Part shown: positions 26,793 through 35,231 of the stretch, in pieces
Numbering within the stretch: the stretch's first letter is position 1
How the letters are laid out: each line of letters begins with the position of its first letter
Origin: Pseudomonadota bacterium
GTDB taxonomy: Bacteria > Desulfobacterota > Syntrophorhabdia > Syntrophorhabdales > Syntrophorhabdaceae
Reading direction: 5' to 3'
NCBI GenBank assembly: GCA_026388315.1
Contig: JAPLKA010000021.1
Span: 1 to 64,000 of the forward strand
DNA length: 64,000 nucleotides
The notes under the pieces: generated by a model
Database searches by the model: none
Seen by the model: only the letters and a program-made list of their open reading frames with translations
Told to the model about the DNA's origin: nothing
Position numbers and translations under genes: made by a program

Positions 26793-28385
26793 TTATCTGA
26801 AGTACACTACTATTACCTTGCCTGACGATGTTTGAGTAATGCTAATCCTTGAGAAGACCTTCTCCTGGAGTTCCTTATGAGCTTCCAAGAGCTGTTGTCT
26901 GACTCTTGCCGGACCGTTTTCTTCTCTTATCTGTAAACGCTGAGCAAGTTGCGTATATGATATATTTACCTTGAGATTATCTGACATAGCAAGCACCGGC
27001 GACAGGCATCTGTATATCCCTCTCGCAAGACCGTTATTAAGAGAGATGTACGTACTGTAGTTTAAACTACTGGCAAAACCAGCGTTTATATTCTTCAGGA
27101 ATACCAGGTTTAGCCATATTTTTGTGGTATATACCCTCTCTTCGTCATCAGCTTTTTGCCCTGAAAAAATGATCCTGTCAAAAATACCAAACGAATCTGT
27201 GATAAACTTTCTTTTTTCCGCATCGTAGAAAGTTTTCTCTGTGACAATTGTCAGGGACTTTATTCTCAGCAGTGATTCTTTTATCATCTTGGATACCTTA
27301 CCCGAACTGTGGTTTAAATTGATCATTCGCGCTATATCTCTCAATCCGCCTACCTCAACCGGATTCGAAATTGGCTTCGGCATTCCGGACAGCACCATAT
27401 TGACAGCCATAAACACAGCCTCGTCAAAAGGTCCGGGCAATCCCATCTTCGAGGGGATTACTACCCATTTACTAGACTCCTTGCCGAACTCCTGCACGAC
27501 AGATATTTCCTCCACCTTGTGTATTCTCGTTCTGCTGTGAGTAAAAATGGGAAACCGCAACAGGTTTTTTTCGTGGTACATCCTCTGTACCGTCACATCG
27601 TTAAGGCTGTGCCGGTAAAGTATGCTTTTTACAGTTCGTTCCACCTCTTTAGCGGGCAGAGGCGGATCGTTCTTCTGATTCCATACCTCTGCCATTTCCA
27701 TACATTCCTCGTAGTCCAGCCTATCATTGACCCAACTTCCGCATAACCGGGCAAGCGTATTGTTCCTGCTTCCCTTGTTGACTCCCTTGTAGAGCTGTTT
27801 CAAATCGATAACTTTTTTATTTTGCTCTTGTGATACGAATATATCAGGCAATGGAGTTATGGGCGCATCAACGGACTCCCATGTATACTGCATCCCTGTC
27901 AGATGCACACTCGGCGGGGCGACGACATAGCCTCCGTCCGCTCTGATGTCTATTTTATTGTCACCATTAACGGAGTTCTTGACGTAACCCTTCACTGGAT
28001 AACGATAGTAGGCGTGAGCGCCCCGGGCGGTCCTGACAACAGCAGTATTGAGATATCCTTTGTTTTTCGCCCACATGACCGCCTCTGTTGAATCGAAGTC
28101 AACGACAAGCAGGTTTGATATTTTTCCCGTGACGATTGCAATATTCGCCATCGGCCATTTTGAAAACCATTCTCTTATCTCATTTTCGGTCGGGTGTCTT
28201 TGCTGATATTCGCTCCATTTGACGAGCGGAGCCTTTGTATCTTTCAGTCGTTCATCTATGACAACACCTTTCGAATAGTGAGACCCTTTTACGGGGATTA
28301 TTGAAAATCCTTGATTCAAATACCACAAGGCGTAGAATAACGTGCTGTTCCCGGATTTGTCATCGACTATAGCTGCAGAATTCAT
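26793..28385 (-). CDS. Primase-polymerase / RepA-type replication initiator fusion
   Basis: I place the start at Met 28385 (GGGAGGG upstream), giving 530 residues; the frame extends 13 codons more. The N-terminal part (about 15-200) is a bifunctional primase-polymerase domain with GFSIIPVKG, LVVDFDSTEAV (catalytic acids), RTARGAHAYYR and IDIRADGGYVVAPPS. A PriCT-like helical part follows (GSRNNTLARLCG, VERTVKSILYRHS). The C-terminal 240 residues resemble plasmid replication initiator protein A (winged helix, with ISLNNGLARGIYRCLSP). It would both recognise an origin and prime synthesis. No helicase domain is present. Confidence 0.8.
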   Translation of the reverse strand: MNSAAIVDDKSGNSTLFYALWYLNQGFSIIPVKGSHYSKGVVIDERLKDTKAPLVKWSEYQQRHPTENEIREWFSKWPMANIAIVTGKISNLLVVDFDSTEAVMWAKNKGYLNTAVVRTARGAHAYYRYPVKGYVKNSVNGDNKIDIRADGGYVVAPPSVHLTGMQYTWESVDAPITPLPDIFVSQEQNKKVIDLKQLYKGVNKGSRNNTLARLCGSWVNDRLDYEECMEMAEVWNQKNDPPLPAKEVERTVKSILYRHSLNDVTVQRMYHEKNLLRFPIFTHSRTRIHKVEEISVVQEFGKESSKWVVIPSKMGLPGPFDEAVFMAVNMVLSGMPKPISNPVEVGGLRDIARMINLNHSSGKVSKMIKESLLRIKSLTIVTEKTFYDAEKRKFITDSFGIFDRIIFSGQKADDEERVYTTKIWLNLVFLKNINAGFASSLNYSTYISLNNGLARGIYRCLSPVLAMSDNLKVNISYTQLAQRLQIREENGPARVRQQLLEAHKELQEKVFSRISITQTSSGKVIVVYFR

Positions 28386-28479
28386 GAATGATCCCTCCCC
28401 TGTTTTTTTCGGAATGATGCACACATTGAGTATTACGGAAGTAATATAGGGAGAGTAAACTACATCCAGGAGGTCTGAT

Positions 28480-28866
28480 TTGCTTATAAATTTTGTTCAG
28501 AGTTTATTATCTATGTTGTTCAAGAAGCGTGACGTAAAAAATCTTAAAATCGCAGATGCATATTTTAACGGAAGCCGCCACTTTAACGAACTTCTCGGAT
28601 ATGTGTATCAGCAGGAGAAGATTTATGAATATAACGCTGCCATCAACAGCACCGATGTCGAGGCGTTTGGTTTTGAGCTTCCGTTAACTGGGACCAGTCT
28701 CGAACATAACTTCTTTATTTTCAGTCGTGTAGAGGTAGCCGAGGAATGGGCGTCCGGAGGCGGTTTGCCCAACAACAGGGCGATAATCCCGTTGTATCTA
28801 AAGATATCCATGGAATCCATGCGATTCCCCGAAGTATCCGGGATAGGCAGAACATATGTCAACTGA
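28480..28866 (+). CDS. Unknown plus-strand protein
   Basis: The protein has 128 residues, starting with TTG behind a strong AGGAGG; ATG at 28513 is an alternative. No family is recognised. It is mostly soluble with a hydrophobic first helix. It reads divergently from the initiator gene and ends at a hairpin terminator (28871-28912), so it is an independent unit that may share control with the initiator. Confidence 0.5.
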   Translation: MLINFVQSLLSMLFKKRDVKNLKIADAYFNGSRHFNELLGYVYQQEKIYEYNAAINSTDVEAFGFELPLTGTSLEHNFFIFSRVEVAEEWASGGGLPNNRAIIPLYLKISMESMRFPEVSGIGRTYVN

Positions 28867-28870
28867 AAAC

Positions 28871-28912
28871 AAAAAAGGGCGTGGCACCAGTGTTTCTGAG
28901 CGCCACACCCCT
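28871..28912 (+). terminator. Hairpin terminator between convergent genes
   Basis: GGGCGTGGC and GCCACACCC pair with one mismatch, with an A run before and a short T-rich stretch after. It separates the 28480 gene from the convergent gene ending at 28925. Confidence 0.6.
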
Positions 28913-28924
28913 TGATTCTACGAT

Positions 28925-29617
28925 CTAATCGACAAAGCCAAAATCTTCCTCATCCAGTTCGACAAGGTTGTCCTTGCAGTTTAATTCAGGAAACATCTCT
29001 TCCTCTGTGTAAATGCTTCCGTAATAATTCACGAATACCCATTTTTCTATTGAACAGGGTTCCCACTGTTCGTCATCGTGGCGTATGTCGTATTTGAAGT
29101 CGTACCCCGGCGGGGGCGTTGCGTCTCTGATATCACTGAACAGACATTCCTTCCCTTTGACGACTACCCTCTGAAATGTCACGGGGGGTTGCAGGCTTTT
29201 GACAAACTCGTCATATCCAACAACACATTCCGGCGTTTCGACAGTCAGTTTGTACCCTACAGGCAATACCTGATCGCGCGTGACGAGAGATCCCCACAAA
29301 TCCCATGCTGTATCGCCGTAAAACTGAAACAGCGTATGGCGGCACGGAGCAATGACGGTCGATATAAAATTTGTGACTGCTTTCAGCTTTTCTTCGTCAT
29401 ATCTGAAGTAGTAATCGCCCTGATAAGGCACGAGCTCGTAGAAGCATTTATTCCCGGGGCCAACATCGCGATTTATACTGAAATCTACACCATCATCTTC
29501 ATACCCGATAACGGAGCCCAGTATTGACGATTCCAATTCTCCAATCTTATTTCTCATCTCTTCAGGGGTTAGTTTTGATTCAAAAGTAACTGATTCCATA
29601 GTAATATAATATCCCAT
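28925..29617 (-). CDS. Unknown acidic element protein
   Basis: The start MGYYITMESV (29617) has TAGGAG upstream; a longer frame to 29716 overlaps another small gene and is rejected. The protein has 230 residues, is rich in Asp, Glu, Tyr and Phe, and has no membrane helix. Its N-terminal part (MGYYITMESVTF, LTPEEMRNKIGELE) resembles a class of phage proteins of unknown role. The C-terminal segment is strongly acidic, which could mimic DNA; that is speculation. Confidence 0.6.
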   Translation of the reverse strand: MGYYITMESVTFESKLTPEEMRNKIGELESSILGSVIGYEDDGVDFSINRDVGPGNKCFYELVPYQGDYYFRYDEEKLKAVTNFISTVIAPCRHTLFQFYGDTAWDLWGSLVTRDQVLPVGYKLTVETPECVVGYDEFVKSLQPPVTFQRVVVKGKECLFSDIRDATPPPGYDFKYDIRHDDEQWEPCSIEKWVFVNYYGSIYTEEEMFPELNCKDNLVELDEEDFGFVD

Positions 29618-29625
29618 ATAATCTC

Positions 29626-29730
29626 CTAATATTTTACAACGTATGCTATCTTTCCCATTTTGACAAAATAGGGAAGCATCTTTTTCAGTATGTAGTCGTG
29701 TCCACCGTTTTCCCAAACGATTCTAATCAT
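29626..29730 (-). CDS. Small protein (34 residues)
   Basis: The frame MIRIVWENGGHDYILKKMLP continues to FVKMGKIAYVVKY. A very strong ribosome site AAGGAGG lies seven bases before the ATG, and the stop is eight bases before the next start (29617), a typical operon arrangement. The family is unknown. Its ribosome site is better than that of most neighbours, which is the main argument that it is real. Confidence 0.6.
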   Translation of the reverse strand: MIRIVWENGGHDYILKKMLPYFVKMGKIAYVVKY

Positions 29731-29877
29731 GTTGCCTCCTTAGATATTTAATTTTTTGTAGCTGTGATAGTTGCTTCTATTTGTTTTAAGAGTAAAACTT
29801 CGACTTTTTTATATGCCACTCTTTACAGGGGTATGGTTAGACAAGCTGAAGTGTCCTGTTCTGCTCATTCGTATACG

Positions 29878-30138
29878 TTATCGCCGCTCTTTCTTGTATT
29901 TTGTGCATGAAGTAATGGAGATGGCTATACCGGGGATTGTGTCGCCATATTTCCATCTGGGGGCAATGTAGTCTGATAGTATCTCATGGTAAAAATCACC
30001 GTGGGTAATATCCATTCCTACCGGACAGAAACTTCTTATATATCTTGCGCAGGTGGTGCAAAGGTGCTTGCTCTGCGGATAGGCCAGGCTTTCTGCCGTT
30101 CTGGTAATGATTTTTTCAACGGCATCTTTTGTCTGCAT
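29878..30138 (-). CDS. Small Cys-containing element protein
   Basis: The protein has 86 residues. CTTCARYIRSFCP (about 27-39) and a later single Cys suggest a metal site. A ribosome site GGAGGATAACC precedes the ATG; the gene follows the 30141 gene by two bases. The function is unknown. Confidence 0.6.
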   Translation of the reverse strand: MQTKDAVEKIITRTAESLAYPQSKHLCTTCARYIRSFCPVGMDITHGDFYHEILSDYIAPRWKYGDTIPGIAISITSCTKYKKERR

Positions 30139-30140
30139 GG

Positions 30141-30356
30141 TTATCCTCCTTCCGCGACGTAATGGTTCTGATTAAAGCCACACCCTGAACATATTGATTT
30201 ATCCCTGCATTTTTTGCATACCTCCTCCTTCCTGATGAAGCCGGGCAGTTCCTTGAAGATCATTTCCATTGTACTGGTCATAGGTCTTTCTATTGCCCAT
30301 GCAATCCTTCTGAGCATTGAGGATGCCAGTTGTGATAATTCTGGTGTATATGCCAT
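30141..30356 (-). CDS. Small conserved zinc-binding protein of mobile elements
   Basis: The protein has 71 residues: MAYTPELSQLASSMLRRIAW, then a helix, then CKKCRDKSICSGCGF, a four-cysteine site. I recall this arrangement (YTPELS, RRIAWA, C..CRDK..C..C) from many deltaproteobacterial elements and plasmids, always unnamed. AAGGAGG lies upstream. It is the first gene of a unit with a conserved leader motif at 30431. Confidence 0.7.
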   Translation of the reverse strand: MAYTPELSQLASSMLRRIAWAIERPMTSTMEMIFKELPGFIRKEEVCKKCRDKSICSGCGFNQNHYVAEGG

Positions 30357-30430
30357 AATGTTGCCCTCCTTAATTTTTTATAATTGGATTTAAAACGAAA
30401 AAACCTTCCCAAAATGGAGGTTTGCTGATT

Positions 30431-30471
30431 GTTTTCGGAAATACCTACTGATGATTTTGCTTATGTATTAC
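30431..30471 (-). promoter_or_regulatory. Conserved leader motif, copy at 30.4 kb
   Basis: On plus it reads GTTTTCGGA, ACCTACTGATGATTTTG, then TTATGTATTAC. It lies about 75 bases upstream of the 30356 start. On the minus strand, TTGGCA and TAATAC at 18-bp spacing just upstream give a plausible promoter, which would place the motif in the transcribed leader. Confidence 0.7.
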
Positions 30472-30574
30472 TTCTTACCTTTTTTTGCTGCCAACTAATA
30501 AAAAAGTGGTCATTCCTATGAACTGAAATGGGAAGTGATACCGTCAAATAAGGGGGTATACCGCTTGGTTCTAA

Positions 30575-30590
30575 ATAGTAATATTACTAT
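30575..30590. promoter_or_regulatory. Perfect 16-bp palindrome upstream of the RecD-like operon
   Basis: ATAGTAATATTACTAT at 30575-30590 is a perfect inverted repeat in the divergent intergenic region, 54 bases before the 30644 start. It is a candidate operator. Confidence 0.5.
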
Positions 30591-30643
30591 AGGAATACGT
30601 ATTATCTAAACATCCCGATTAATGACACGAAAGGAAAGTACAT

Positions 30644-30874
30644 ATGGAAAATGAGAACGAACTGCCATCTTTGCGAGATGAGACCCGACAAAACTATTCG
30701 GAAGTTTCTCTTCCTTCTTCTGCATCACCTGTTCAATTGTACGAAGCTCTTTCAATTAAAAAAGCACCATATAATCGGAACTTTGACTGTAATCTATATA
30801 ATCAATGTCTATTGACAGCAGCTGTAAAACATTGGGTATCGTTCAGCTGCCGCTCATGCAGGAACCATAACTAA
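30644..30874 (+). CDS. Small zinc-binding protein upstream of RecD-like helicase
   Basis: The protein has 76 residues. The C-terminal half has CNLYNQCLLTAAVKHWVSFS followed by CRSCRN, a C-x5-C...W-SF-C-x2-C arrangement seen in small deltaproteobacterial zinc proteins (from memory). GGAAAG lies upstream of the ATG. It is 11 bases from the helicase gene and likely co-transcribed. Confidence 0.6.
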   Translation: MENENELPSLRDETRQNYSEVSLPSSASPVQLYEALSIKKAPYNRNFDCNLYNQCLLTAAVKHWVSFSCRSCRNHN

Positions 30875-30885
30875 CATGGGGATTT

Positions 30886-32592
30886 ATGGTTAAGGGCATT
30901 GTTGTACAGACCAGAAATACCAGAAATGGCGATCTGCACCGTGTAAGAAGCAGGTCATGGGTCTATGTACCCGAGAAGAATAGTAATCCCTCCGTGATCC
31001 CAACACAAGGGGGCACATTTAAAGGGGAAAAAAAGAAAAACATATTCATTGCCGGTGATTCAGGGACATACAACATCGATACCTGCAAGTCATATGAGAG
31101 CGTCAATAGGTATGCTGTCAAAGAAAAACTTGCCGTCCCGGGATACCCTTCATTTCTATTCAAAGAGATGACCGCGCTACTGTGGCTTATGGGGAGGAAG
31201 GCGATGCTCAGGAAGTTCTTGGCCTTCTCCTACAAGAAGCAAATACAATATCTCCAGAACCCATACTTCTTTTACTTCAATGGACACCTCGATTTTCATT
31301 CCGCATATGTCATCTCTGAGAGGACACAGCAACCCGGATCTCTTGCAGAAAAGGTATACGCAACAAGCTATCATGTTGTTGATGAAGCGTATGGCAACGC
31401 ACAGGGATCACTTTCCATTGCTGTTGTAGTCGAGCAGGTATCCAGACTTCTCGATGTAGAAGAAGGCGACGTATCCCCGGTTATGGAAGAGGTTACAAAA
31501 CTCCCGCATCACAAGATTGTCTTCAGCTATGACCGTATCTACCTGAGTTCCGTCTTTTATCTCAGCAAGAAGGCGCTCATGATGCTGACTGATAACCCCG
31601 AAACGCTCCCGATTTTTTCAACGGATGATGATCACATCCGTAGTTTGATGAATCACAGATATACGATACTGTCAGGGACAGCAGGGACAGGGAAAACTAC
31701 CTTGCTCAAAAAGATCGCCTCGATGTCAAGCCGTGTTATCCTGTCGGCAACAACAGGTAAGGCAGCAAAACTGCTGGGCAGCAAGGCCGTCACCGTCCAC
31801 AGCCTGCTCGGATTCGGCAGGAAGGGGTTTTCTGTAGATACCCTGGATTGTGACCTGCTTATAGTGGACGAGGCATCTATGCTTAACTGGCATACCCTTC
31901 ATGCAATTCTCAAGGCAGCCCCGAGAGTGGTATTCTCAGGCGACCCAGGACAGCTTCCTCCCGTTGAAGGGGAAAGCGTTTTCAAAATAATGACCGATGT
32001 TCTCCCCGTTGTTGAACTCACAAAAAAGTGGAGATTTGCCAATAGCGGTGAGCCCTCTGTGAAAGTTTACCATGTAGATAATGAATTCTCGGCCATGCTG
32101 CTTGTCAAAAAGATAGCAACGACACTCAAAGAACATGGCAAGACATTTCAGGTCATCACCCCTGTTCACGGCGGTCCTTTAGGGACAAGACGATTGAACG
32201 TGTTCCTGCAGAAGATCGTCAACCCGCAATCGGAAAGTGTTTTTCAGGAGATAAAGGCGCACGACAAGGTGATCGTCACTGAGAATGTTTACGTGGATGG
32301 CGAACTCATTGCCTCGAACGGCCAGATGGGGCATGTCGTATCAAAGGATATGGGGTTTATCGGATTGCAATTCCCCTCAGATGGAGATGGAACGGTATTG
32401 ATTGAACCAAAGGATATAAAACTTGCATATGCGCTCACGGTACACAAGTTTCAGGGCAGCGAAAGCGATTATGTGATTTTCGTGATACCCCCCAAGACAG
32501 ACAGGGAGTTTTTGACAGACGAGATGGTGTTTGTCGGGACAACGAGAGGTAGGAAGATGACGTACGTGATAGATGGATTAGGTGTGTGTTAG
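30886..32592 (+). CDS. RecD/TraI-like superfamily 1 helicase
   Basis: The protein has 568 residues. The N-terminal 230 residues are unassigned. Walker A GTAGTGKTTLL is near 267, TTGKAAKLL follows, motif II IVDEASML is near 327, motif III is FSGDPGQLPPVEG, motif V/VI is ALTVHKFQGSESD and TTRGRKM. This is the RecD2-type (5' to 3') helicase core. No relaxase domain is seen. On the plus strand, unlike most of the element, it may aid replication or repair. Confidence 0.85.
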   Translation: MVKGIVVQTRNTRNGDLHRVRSRSWVYVPEKNSNPSVIPTQGGTFKGEKKKNIFIAGDSGTYNIDTCKSYESVNRYAVKEKLAVPGYPSFLFKEMTALLWLMGRKAMLRKFLAFSYKKQIQYLQNPYFFYFNGHLDFHSAYVISERTQQPGSLAEKVYATSYHVVDEAYGNAQGSLSIAVVVEQVSRLLDVEEGDVSPVMEEVTKLPHHKIVFSYDRIYLSSVFYLSKKALMMLTDNPETLPIFSTDDDHIRSLMNHRYTILSGTAGTGKTTLLKKIASMSSRVILSATTGKAAKLLGSKAVTVHSLLGFGRKGFSVDTLDCDLLIVDEASMLNWHTLHAILKAAPRVVFSGDPGQLPPVEGESVFKIMTDVLPVVELTKKWRFANSGEPSVKVYHVDNEFSAMLLVKKIATTLKEHGKTFQVITPVHGGPLGTRRLNVFLQKIVNPQSESVFQEIKAHDKVIVTENVYVDGELIASNGQMGHVVSKDMGFIGLQFPSDGDGTVLIEPKDIKLAYALTVHKFQGSESDYVIFVIPPKTDREFLTDEMVFVGTTRGRKMTYVIDGLGVC

Positions 32593-32660
32593 CTGTAGAG
32601 CAGCGTAGTGATATTCAGAGATATTTCTCTTTAGTTCTATTGTAGACATAAATCCGCCCC

Positions 32661-32829
32661 AAACCGATGGACAGATTTTTGTGCCCAGGGCACAGGCTTT
32701 TGACCATCAAACCGATGGACAGATTTTTGTGCATAGTGCACAGGTTTTTGACCATCAAACCGATGGACAGATTTTTGTGCCCAGGGCACAGGCTTTTGAC
32801 CATCAAACCGATGGACAGATTTTTGTTGC
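32661..32829. repeat. Array of 48-bp direct repeats (three full, one partial)
   Basis: Units start at 32661, 32709, 32757 and 32805 (AAACCGATGGACAG...). Each full unit has two dyads: CCATC/GATGG across the unit junction and GTGCC-CAG-GGCAC in the middle. In unit 2 the second dyad is GTGCA-TAG-TGCAC, so both arms changed together. It lies in the 310-bp gap between the convergent RecD-like and ParB-like genes; no gene in the gap is convincing. It is a candidate centromere or iteron origin. Confidence 0.85.
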
Positions 32830-32862
32830 AAAAAACCCCCCGCTAAGCAGCGAGGGGGATTA
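32830..32862 (-). terminator. Terminator of the ParB-like operon
   Basis: CCCCCGCT and AGCGAGGGGG form a GC-rich stem followed by six T on minus. Sequence flanking it (GGATGGTGGAGAATT) resembles the flank of the initiator terminator at 26748, so the 3' ends are related. Confidence 0.8.
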
Positions 32863-32902
32863 GGTTTAGGATGGTGGAGAATTGCTACTTCAATATCTCT
32901 TT

Positions 32903-34102
32903 TTACTCTTCTTTGTCGAGAGGGGTTTTTACACCTTTGTCGCCTGCTGGTTTAATTGTGTCCAAAAATTTCTGTATTTCATTTATCTCCTCAATGGCGG
33001 CGGCAAGATGTTTTATAATAGCATTCTTTGTATCTCTTTCGTTGATCCACAGATCAGGGCCGCATTGTATTATAGTGTTCCTGATATGATCTGCATCCAT
33101 TCCAATGAGTTTGCAACGGTTTACTATAGTTTGCGGATTTGATACCGCAGCTACTATGTTTTTCTGTTGATTTATTTTGTTTTGGAGTTTAACCTTCTCT
33201 TTTTCGATGCTTTTCTTTACATTGTCGGATTTGTCAATTTGTTCCTGCATGGCTTTGATTATTGCGTTTCTCTTATCCACCTCCAACGACATATTTACAG
33301 CGAGAACTCGTTGTGTTTCTATCTCCTCATTGAGGGTTTTCTCTGATTCTTCCTTTGCATTTTCATAAGCAATCCGGATATTATCGTCTGCATCCCTGTA
33401 TTCCTCTTCCATTTCCTTTTTCTTTGCATCTACTAATATTTCGAGGTCCTTTTGCTTTGTCTTCTGCAATGCCTCATATTTTTCTTTGTAATCTTCAAAC
33501 GTTTTCTTTTCCATTTCGATTTTCGTTTTAAACTCGCGCAGTTCTTTAATTTCTTCATCACCTTCCAGCACTTGTTTTTCCAACTTCTTTAACTCCACTT
33601 TGTCCGCGATGACCTTTTGGGGGATCGCATTGAAAAAAAGCTGCTGTTCCGCGACAGGAATGTTACAGATGTGTTGCAGGGTGGTGTCATTTAAGTACTG
33701 TGCGAAACCTTGATATGCGGGTATCAGAGATTGTTCCATGCGTTCGCGGTTTTTCTTCTTGTAATCCTCTTTTATCTTTCTCATCTCTACCCTTTCTCCA
33801 TGGTCGAGATCCCTCCTGATCAAGTCAGTGTCGAATATCGCAGCTACTCTATTATTAGCCGTTACGATTTCGCAAGGAACTTCAGTAAGGCCCAACCGCT
33901 TTATCGCATCAAGCCTGTTGAAACCGGAAAGAAGGGTAAATCCATCTTCTCCCTTTTCAACCAGCAGTGGAGAAAAAATACCACTCGTCCGGATGCTTAC
34001 CATAAGTTCCTTTACTACTTCCTCGTCCAAAGCTCTGAATAAACGATCTCCCGGTTTGATACTTTCTGTTCTGACCATTACTATCGCATTGTTTTCTGTC
34101 AT
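32903..34102 (-). CDS. ParB N-terminal domain protein with long coiled coil
   Basis: The protein has 399 residues. Residues 8-110 form a ParB/Srx-like domain (IKPGDRLFRALDE, GFTLLSGFNRLDAIKRLG, DLIRRDLDHGERVEMRKI). A helix-turn-helix-like part follows (HICNIPVAEQQLFF near 145). Residues 175-330 are a long charged coiled coil. No ParA is visible in the window. It lies directly beside the 48-bp repeats, so a role in segregation or in transcription control from the repeats is likely. It overlaps the 34099 gene by 4 bases. Confidence 0.8.
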   Translation of the reverse strand: MTENNAIVMVRTESIKPGDRLFRALDEEVVKELMVSIRTSGIFSPLLVEKGEDGFTLLSGFNRLDAIKRLGLTEVPCEIVTANNRVAAIFDTDLIRRDLDHGERVEMRKIKEDYKKKNRERMEQSLIPAYQGFAQYLNDTTLQHICNIPVAEQQLFFNAIPQKVIADKVELKKLEKQVLEGDEEIKELREFKTKIEMEKKTFEDYKEKYEALQKTKQKDLEILVDAKKKEMEEEYRDADDNIRIAYENAKEESEKTLNEEIETQRVLAVNMSLEVDKRNAIIKAMQEQIDKSDNVKKSIEKEKVKLQNKINQQKNIVAAVSNPQTIVNRCKLIGMDADHIRNTIIQCGPDLWINERDTKNAIIKHLAAAIEEINEIQKFLDTIKPAGDKGVKTPLDKEE

Positions 34103-34692
34103 TTTGCTGCCTCCTTATTGCTTTGTAATTGCTCAAAATCGTTGAGTAACTTCTCTAACATCATATGATATACGACACTCGTCATCATATTTTTTGATTT
34201 CATACCATGTTCTTTTGCCTTAGCAATTATTTTTTTGTATGTGTCTTCGTCTACTTCTATATCCTTGTCGTAGGCAAAGTCTATCCTGTCACATCTCTCA
34301 CCTATTAATGAGGGATTATTAGCAACACTGATAAACAATTCAATTTGTTTTGGATTCAAATCAGGGAATGCCAACTTCATATGATATGTGCGGAGGCGGA
34401 TTCTGGGCTTCGGCTCGGGCTTAGGCGCATTTTTTTTTAATTCTCTAAGATAGAGGATATTTGCTACATCCTGAGCTTCTTTGATGAAGATTAAGATACG
34501 CTTTTGCTTGCGATTAGTGCTTGTTATTTTCGATTCAAAATAACCTTTTTCAACGTATTTATAAATCAATCTCTTTTTTACTGACTGCTTTATTCTTTTA
34601 TACTCTTTGACTGTTGCCCATATTCCTTCTTTTTCACCCTGAGGTTCTTCAACGGCTTTCGTCTGACAAGCTTCTTCTGGCGTTTCCGTCAT
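34099..34692 (-). CDS. Unknown basic protein, possibly DNA-binding
   Basis: The protein has 197 residues with a very basic middle (KEYKRIKQSVKKRLIYKYV) and SKITSTNRKQKRI. This could be a winged helix. The C-terminal region is helical. It lies between the sigma-like gene and parB-like gene, coupled to the latter by an ATGA overlap. The place resembles that of centromere-binding or ParB-partner proteins. No family is recognised. Confidence 0.6.
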   Translation of the reverse strand: MTETPEEACQTKAVEEPQGEKEGIWATVKEYKRIKQSVKKRLIYKYVEKGYFESKITSTNRKQKRILIFIKEAQDVANILYLRELKKNAPKPEPKPRIRLRTYHMKLAFPDLNPKQIELFISVANNPSLIGERCDRIDFAYDKDIEVDEDTYKKIIAKAKEHGMKSKNMMTSVVYHMMLEKLLNDFEQLQSNKEAAK

Positions 34693-34712
34693 TTCGTTAC
34701 CTCCTTTTTTTG

Positions 34713-35165
34713 TTAGTAATCAAAATAGAAGTGACTGTTACCATCGTGTTGACCGTTTTCATTTTCGTTTTTATCCCATTCAGGAAATGGGCTTACGGTC
34801 CGTTCCGATGTAAATACATATCCTCCTAATTCAAGTTTCTTTTTCTTTTTACGGTATTCTGAATTGGTCAATATCTTAATTTTACCTTTCGGTGAGCGTG
34901 CTATATATACTACCTCACCCCCTCCTTCTTCTACCATTTTGTAAAGATGTTTTTGGATGTACCAGAAAGTGAATGTCGTCAATGTCATCTTTCCCGCCTT
35001 AGTTGGATCGTATACTTTAATAGCATCGTCGCATGCGATATACGCCTGGTTTATAAAATCGGCAGGTTCTAAGTAAGTCGAAAATTTTTCTACACTTTTT
35101 GCGAGCTTTTCAATCTGCGGTCTCATTTTTGTCCACAACTTACAGACTATTTCTGTTTCACACAT
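34713..35165 (-). CDS. Sigma-70 region 2-like protein
   Basis: I choose Met 35165 (AAGGGGAA upstream), giving 150 residues; a longer frame exists to 35231. The segment LEPADFINQAYIACDDAIKV, then YDPTKAG, then TFTFWYIQKHLYKMVEE has the order of sigma region 2.1-2.4 (D-L-I-Q-E-G-Y..A...FDP..G..F.TYA.WWI...). A basic stretch follows but no clear region 4 helix-turn-helix. It may recruit RNA polymerase to element promoters or act as an anti-sigma-like regulator. Confidence 0.6.
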   Translation of the reverse strand: MCETEIVCKLWTKMRPQIEKLAKSVEKFSTYLEPADFINQAYIACDDAIKVYDPTKAGKMTLTTFTFWYIQKHLYKMVEEGGGEVVYIARSPKGKIKILTNSEYRKKKKKLELGGYVFTSERTVSPFPEWDKNENENGQHDGNSHFYFDY

Positions 35166-35231
35166 TTGATTTCCCCTTAAAGAAGTAATATTAAATACGA
35201 ACGTTAAGATGCATATGTATGAATGGGTCAT

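Noticed and set aside
32661-32829. CRISPR array
   Set aside because: The 48-bp units are contiguous direct repeats with no unique spacers and no cas genes nearby.
32615-32863. Repeat peptides encoded by the 48-bp array on either strand
   Set aside because: Because 48 is a multiple of three, any frame stays open. No ribosome site, and both flanking genes converge on it.
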